NCBI GenBank assembly: GCA_964544595.1
Contig: CAZJBM010000027.1
Span: 1-35,272, forward strand
DNA: 35,272 nucleotides
From: JAGBWK01 sp964544595
Lineage (GTDB): Bacteria; Bacteroidota; Bacteroidia; Bacteroidales; Muribaculaceae
Direction: 5' to 3'
Under the pieces are notes generated by a model. The model was not told the DNA's origin and did not search any database. It saw only the letters and a list, made by a program, of their open reading frames with translations. The translations under genes were made by a program, and so were the position numbers. Positions 31,399-35,272 of the stretch are shown here, in pieces. How positions within the stretch are numbered: the first letter of the stretch is position 1; each line of letters begins with the position of its first letter.

Positions 31399-32133
31399 CT
31401 AAGATTTGGCCAAGTCGTTGATGACGAGGGAAGCAAGGGTTATACCGACGGTCGCGGTCACTTGCATCAGGGAGCCGTTGACGACGGCTTTGCGTATAGG
31501 GGAGTCGGCAGGGAGAGATTCGTCGGCGGGGAGACGGTTCTCGGTAATCTCTGTCGAAAAGACCACTTTGAACTTCTTCGCGGGGAAGACGCCGTCGCGC
31601 TTGAAACGGCGACGAAGGGCGGCGGCAAGACGGTCGCCCTTGGCCTTCCAAAACTCGGCCACTTCGACGCGGGTGGGATCGGTTTTAAGCGCGGCTCCCA
31701 TGGAGGAGACCAATCGGCATCGCGAGCGGGTGGCCTGATTGATAAGGAGGGCCTTGTCGCGGAGTGAGTCGATAGCGTCGACGACGTGGTCGTAGTCGTT
31801 GAGGTCGAATAGCGTTGCGGTGTCCGGAGAGAAGAGGCCGTTGACAGCCACGATGTCGGCCGAGGGGTTGATGTCGAGCAAGCGTTGGCGCATGACCTCG
31901 ACTTTAGGCTGCCCGACGGTAGAGGCTGTAGCGGGGGCCTGACGGTTGATATTGGAGGGGGAGACGGTGTCGAAGTCGACTATCGTCAGGTGGCGCAGGC
32001 CGGTGCGCACAAGTGTCTCGGCAGCCCAGCTACCCACGCCGCCTATGCCGAAAACAATCACCGTTGCCGACGACAGACGCTCCATCGCGGAGTCGCCCAA
32101 GAGTAAACGCGATCTATTGAATTCTTCTTGCAT
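31399..32133 (-). CDS. tcdA: tRNA threonylcarbamoyladenosine dehydratase
   Basis: E1-like adenylating enzyme that cyclises t6A at position 37 of ANN-decoding tRNAs to ct6A. The 244-residue protein has no C-terminal rhodanese domain, consistent with TcdA/CsdL rather than MoeB or ThiF. Motifs: VFGIGGVGSWAAETLVRTG (GxGGVGS at 29-35), the acidic loop IVDFDTVSPSNINRQ with D53/D55 and N61-N63-R64, HVVDAIDSLRDKALL, and RLVSSMGAALKTDPTRVEVA, a segment special to TcdA relatives. It begins at the ATG at 32133 and diverges from the nitroreductase over 90 bp. Two further genes on the same strand follow at 27 and 6 bp, forming an apparent operon with a PARIS-like pair. Confidence 0.92.
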   Translation of the reverse strand: MQEEFNRSRLLLGDSAMERLSSATVIVFGIGGVGSWAAETLVRTGLRHLTIVDFDTVSPSNINRQAPATASTVGQPKVEVMRQRLLDINPSADIVAVNGLFSPDTATLFDLNDYDHVVDAIDSLRDKALLINQATRSRCRLVSSMGAALKTDPTRVEVAEFWKAKGDRLAAALRRRFKRDGVFPAKKFKVVFSTEITENRLPADESLPADSPIRKAVVNGSLMQVTATVGITLASLVINDLAKS

Positions 32134-32223
32134 AACAACGCGAATTTACTGATAAGCTTTAGACTTTGCAAACAAATCGGTGCGGAAGGTTGTTGGATTT
32201 TTAAGAAACAAATCCTACGAAAT

Positions 32224-32976
32224 ATGTATTCAAAATCAGTAAAAGACACACTTCTGGAGCGCAGAAGCATACGCCGCTTTGAGCGCGAGGCTATAACCGA
32301 CGAACAAATCAACTTTATCTACGACGCTATACGCAACACGCCGACGAGCTACAACGGTCAGCAATTCTCGGTAATCGACGTCACCGACCAGGCTCTGAAA
32401 GAGCAGCTTGCTGAAGTAATCGGCCAGAAGCAGATTAAGACCTGCAATCACTTCATGGCATTTTGCGCCGACTATAATAAGATTTTCACTTTCGCCCGCG
32501 CCCGCGGACTCGACTTCGTGGACTACGACCGCACGGTCGACGGCCTGATCGTAGGCACGGTCGACGCGGCGTTAGCGATGATGAGCGCGGTCGCGGCTGC
32601 CGACTCGCTTAACTTAGGCTGTTGCTGCATAGGCTATGCCCGCACGGCCAATCCTGAGGAAGTAAGCCGTCTCTTAGGGTTGCCGAAGGACGTATATCTC
32701 GTTTGCGGCCTTTCGATAGGCGTGCCCCGCGAGATGCCCGACCTTAAGCCGAAGCAGCCCGCATCTTTAGTGATACACCACAACAAATATCGCTCTGACG
32801 ACCTTCTGCCCGACCTCGAAAAATATGACGCCGAAATCAGGCACTACAATCAGACACGCGAGGGGGCCAAGACCGATAACGACTGGCTTACCCATATACT
32901 CGGCTACTACGCCGAAGGGATGCGGTATAATCTCGGTTCGTTCCTTGCATCGCGCGGATATTTGCTTGAAAAGTAA
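32224..32976 (+). CDS. FMN-dependent nitroreductase family oxidoreductase
   Basis: Cytoplasmic flavoprotein expected to reduce nitro compounds, quinones or similar with NAD(P)H. The ATG at 32224 (MYSKSVKDTLLERRSIRRFE, 250 residues) is used because the RRSIRRF motif (residues 13-19), which binds FMN phosphate, lies at its normal position; an upstream frame extension is unsupported. Later landmarks are NTPTSYNGQQFSVIDV, DAALAMMSAVAAADSLNLGCCCIGYART, which lines the flavin, and LSIGVP. Its length is typical of the NfsA-like group. It is divergent from tcdA and ends at a perfect bidirectional hairpin shared with the next, convergent gene. The in vivo substrate is unknown. Confidence 0.92.
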   Translation: MYSKSVKDTLLERRSIRRFEREAITDEQINFIYDAIRNTPTSYNGQQFSVIDVTDQALKEQLAEVIGQKQIKTCNHFMAFCADYNKIFTFARARGLDFVDYDRTVDGLIVGTVDAALAMMSAVAAADSLNLGCCCIGYARTANPEEVSRLLGLPKDVYLVCGLSIGVPREMPDLKPKQPASLVIHHNKYRSDDLLPDLEKYDAEIRHYNQTREGAKTDNDWLTHILGYYAEGMRYNLGSFLASRGYLLEK

Positions 32977-33072
32977 TTTGACGCCATCAGATGAGGTAAA
33001 TTCCTTTGCTTAGTAGATGCCGGGATCGAGAGCGTTGGCGGCAAGGTAGTAAAAAGCAACGAGACAATAGCG

Positions 33073-33105
33073 AAGAGCTGACTCCTATTACCGGAGTCAG
33101 CTCTT
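33073..33105. terminator. Bidirectional terminator hairpin between the nitroreductase and the BACON lipoprotein
   Basis: A perfect 13-bp stem (AAGAGCTGACTCC and its complement) with a seven-base loop lies between convergent genes. T-runs on either side are short, so efficiency is uncertain. Confidence 0.75.
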
Positions 33106-33135
33106 ATATTCGGAATTTCTCGATTATTTTAATAA

Positions 33136-35166
33136 TCACTCAAAGAAATTATATGAGAATTGATGCATGGCTATTACTTTACAATCTGATATCTTATAAC
33201 TATTGTTATTGTTATTATAGCAAAAATATGCGGTATGGCTTGATGATTGTGTTGAAGACCAGTACCAGTACTTACCTGAGTAATATTCTTCTTTCGCCGG
33301 CAAATACCAGCCTGTCACACCGTTTATATTCAATTGATCAACCAATGCGAAGGCCGGATAAAGAGTTTTCCAATCAGGTATGGCGTGTATGGCTTCAGTG
33401 TTGGCTTTCCCATCAGTTTTAGAAGTCGCATTCACAATATCAACATTTTCAATTGACCACGCAGCGTTTCCTAAGTCAGTTGATATGATGCGCCCCAAGC
33501 CGTCTGCCATGGAGTAAACAGTGCCGACAACTCCGCTCTCTGAATATGAATCATTCACGCTGTATTTACTTTGCGAAACATAAATTTTTGATGAGACACC
33601 TTCGACTGTTATTGTAGCTTTGCGGTTAGTTGTTGCGGCTGTAGCGCGGATTACAAGAGTTGAGCCATTGGGCGTAGCTGTACACCAATCGGCTGATGAC
33701 GTGATCTTAGCGCCCTCCTTTATCGGGAATGAGATTGTTTGATTAGATGATTTTGATTCAAAAAACACCTTGCGGTCATAAATTTTTCCAGCCTTCTGCG
33801 TTACCTCAATCTCATCAACCACCGACTTTCTACCGTTATAATTGTACATTATTTTTATTCGGGCCGTACGCGGTTCCTCAAAAGGATTGGGGAGAACTGT
33901 GACGGTCATTTTAGAGTTTGATAATATAACAGTAACCCAACTATCTTTCGCATTATCCTTTTCTGCAGTGAAAGAGTCTATTAATTTCCCTTTTGAAAAC
34001 GTACAAGATTCAGACTGCGAATCAGTGCCACATTCAAATGTGAATACACGCTTTGAGAGGCTGAAACCTGAACCACATTGCGTGACATTCAGCTCGCACT
34101 TCACATTGCCGCTCTTAAGCGTAATAACCCCTTTTCGCTCTGTCGAATTTAAATTTTCCTGCAATGAAATAACAAGAGGCAATTCTAAGGGTGTAGTTAA
34201 CTCTGCTTTAGATACAGGTGTCTGCCCGATAGTGCGAACTTGACGTTTTGGTGCGTTATTACGGCCTGAAAGCGAAGCGCTTAACCAATCAACGTTGCTG
34301 CTAATATCAATTTTGGATGGGTCAAGATTAGTAAACAAATCTATGTTATATTGTTTTGTTCCATAGAAAAAGTCATTGATATTTAGCTGACTATTAGACA
34401 ATGATATGTATTCGCCTCTCCCCTCGCGGCTCACGTTTATTTCGGTTTTTTTGCCGTAAAGGTTTTCTATCGTAACAATTGCAGTTTCTGCGGTCGTGTT
34501 ATAAGATTCCTCTGCCGAAATTACAATAGCATCATATAGGAAATACATATCGCGAGTGGAGGCTTTGTTCACTTTACACCATGCCTCTGACGACGACACC
34601 TTAAAAGGGATGATAGATGAATTGTCGAATAAGACTTGTTGCATTCCACCTTCGGCAGGGAGCACAACCTTGCTACTGCAGCGAATTGACTCATCGAGAC
34701 CTTTAAAGGGTTTTTGGTATTTCACTTCCGCCCCTATAATACCCCCATCGGTGCTAATCTTCCAATCTGTGACATATAGACGAGTATAGGAGTCGCTATC
34801 ACCATTATATATAACGTATCCGGCAGTCGGCTCTACTGCCATACTCGTTGCCCATCCCATTAATGGGATATTGGATACATTGCCTAAACCTTTGACCGTA
34901 CCTATCGAAGCGATATAATTTCTGCTAAAAAAGAAGCAGAAATTGTTGTCATCTCCGATGTATAAGTCATCAAGAAATGTCTTTCCGTAATCTTCGTTTC
35001 TCATAGACAGGGTGATGGTCCCAGCAGGATCGGGCACTGAAGTATCGGGTTTTATCGGGTCGCCATTATCTGGGTTGTTGGGCTCATCTCCCCCGCATGA
35101 TACAAAAGCCACGCCACTCGATACCGCAAACAAAGTCATAAAAATAAAATATGCTATACGTCTCAT
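33136..35166 (-). CDS. BACON-domain surface lipoprotein with a C-terminal FISUMP/DUF1566-like domain
   Basis: The 676-residue protein begins with a lipoprotein signal (MRRIAYFIFMTLFAVSSGVAFVSC, lipobox cysteine at residue 24) and a disordered, Pro/Asp-rich linker (GGDEPNNPDNGDPIKPD). Then come several immunoglobulin-like BACON repeats, marked by endings such as INVSREGRGEYISLS, LNVTQCGSGFSLS and IEVTQKAGKIYDR. The last 120 residues (WSIENVDIVNATSKTDGKANTEAIHAI, GWYLPAKEEYY, YWYWSST) match the C-type lectin-like DUF1566/FISUMP module common in Bacteroidales surface proteins. It is probably displayed outside the cell and binds glycan or host material (inference). The Asn run near the C-terminus is encoded by an AAT/AAC repeat. 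Confidence 0.88.
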   Translation of the reverse strand: MRRIAYFIFMTLFAVSSGVAFVSCGGDEPNNPDNGDPIKPDTSVPDPAGTITLSMRNEDYGKTFLDDLYIGDDNNFCFFFSRNYIASIGTVKGLGNVSNIPLMGWATSMAVEPTAGYVIYNGDSDSYTRLYVTDWKISTDGGIIGAEVKYQKPFKGLDESIRCSSKVVLPAEGGMQQVLFDNSSIIPFKVSSSEAWCKVNKASTRDMYFLYDAIVISAEESYNTTAETAIVTIENLYGKKTEINVSREGRGEYISLSNSQLNINDFFYGTKQYNIDLFTNLDPSKIDISSNVDWLSASLSGRNNAPKRQVRTIGQTPVSKAELTTPLELPLVISLQENLNSTERKGVITLKSGNVKCELNVTQCGSGFSLSKRVFTFECGTDSQSESCTFSKGKLIDSFTAEKDNAKDSWVTVILSNSKMTVTVLPNPFEEPRTARIKIMYNYNGRKSVVDEIEVTQKAGKIYDRKVFFESKSSNQTISFPIKEGAKITSSADWCTATPNGSTLVIRATAATTNRKATITVEGVSSKIYVSQSKYSVNDSYSESGVVGTVYSMADGLGRIISTDLGNAAWSIENVDIVNATSKTDGKANTEAIHAIPDWKTLYPAFALVDQLNINGVTGWYLPAKEEYYSGKYWYWSSTQSSSHTAYFCYNNNNNSYKISDCKVIAMHQFSYNFFE

Positions 35167-35240
35167 GTTGTTTATAGTTTAAAGTTGTATCCAAGGTTAA
35201 TAGAGAATACTTGTAGGTGTGCAGGTTCAACTGGCAAGTG

Positions 35241-35248
35241 CAAAATTA
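35241..35248 (-). promoter_or_regulatory. Predicted -7 promoter box of the BACON lipoprotein
   Basis: Minus-strand TAATTTTG (35248-35241) is a full match to TAnnTTTG and would start transcription near 35234, about 70 bases before the ATG at 35166. No TTTG was found at the -33 position within the window, so the call rests on one box. Confidence 0.4.
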
Positions 35249-35272
35249 GCGATTTGTTTGAAGAATTCCTCT

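Overview
This window is chromosomal DNA from a gut-type Bacteroidales bacterium, most likely a Muribaculaceae-like lineage (inference). The support is BspA-type leucine-rich-repeat and BACON-domain surface proteins, SPII lipoproteins, and promoters of the Bacteroidetes -33 TTTG / -7 TAnnTTTG type. No chromosome ends, phage genes or CRISPR arrays were seen.

Left end (1-9000): a truncated tRNA-Arg(ACG), glycerate kinase, a divergent periplasmic 5'-nucleotidase, then a two-gene operon (six-helix membrane protein plus small winged-helix regulator) preceded by two copies of a 15-bp palindrome, one lying between the promoter boxes. A lipoprotein, ligA and an NlpC/P60 hydrolase follow. Two related IS5-type transposon derivatives of about 0.5 kb lie in inverted orientation on either side of ligA-nlpC. 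Each has terminal inverted repeats starting GAGCCTG and a TTA target duplication, and each keeps only the tail of a transposase. One ends exactly on the ligA stop codon; the other ends 13 bp before the polysaccharide operon promoter.

Centre (8850-22633): one tightly packed plus-strand polysaccharide operon of a Wzx/Wzy type: flippase, eight glycosyltransferases (three GT2, five GT4), a pyruvyltransferase-like enzyme, an O-antigen polymerase and a membrane acyltransferase. It has no initiating sugar-phosphate transferase and no nucleotide-sugar synthesis genes, so these must be elsewhere. It is followed by a very stable 50-nt hairpin, then groES-groEL behind a sigma-54-like sequence.

Right part (24900-35272): a long, strongly folded leader precedes a secreted BspA-like LRR protein. 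Then come a NUDIX hydrolase, a BASS-type transporter, and a minus-strand cluster tcdA - ABC-type ATPase - DUF4435/TOPRIM-like protein. The last two genes have the architecture of the PARIS anti-phage system (AriA/AriB), here in an apparent operon with the enzyme that makes ct6A on tRNA; this is the most interesting lead. A nitroreductase diverges from tcdA, and a BACON-type lipoprotein closes the window.
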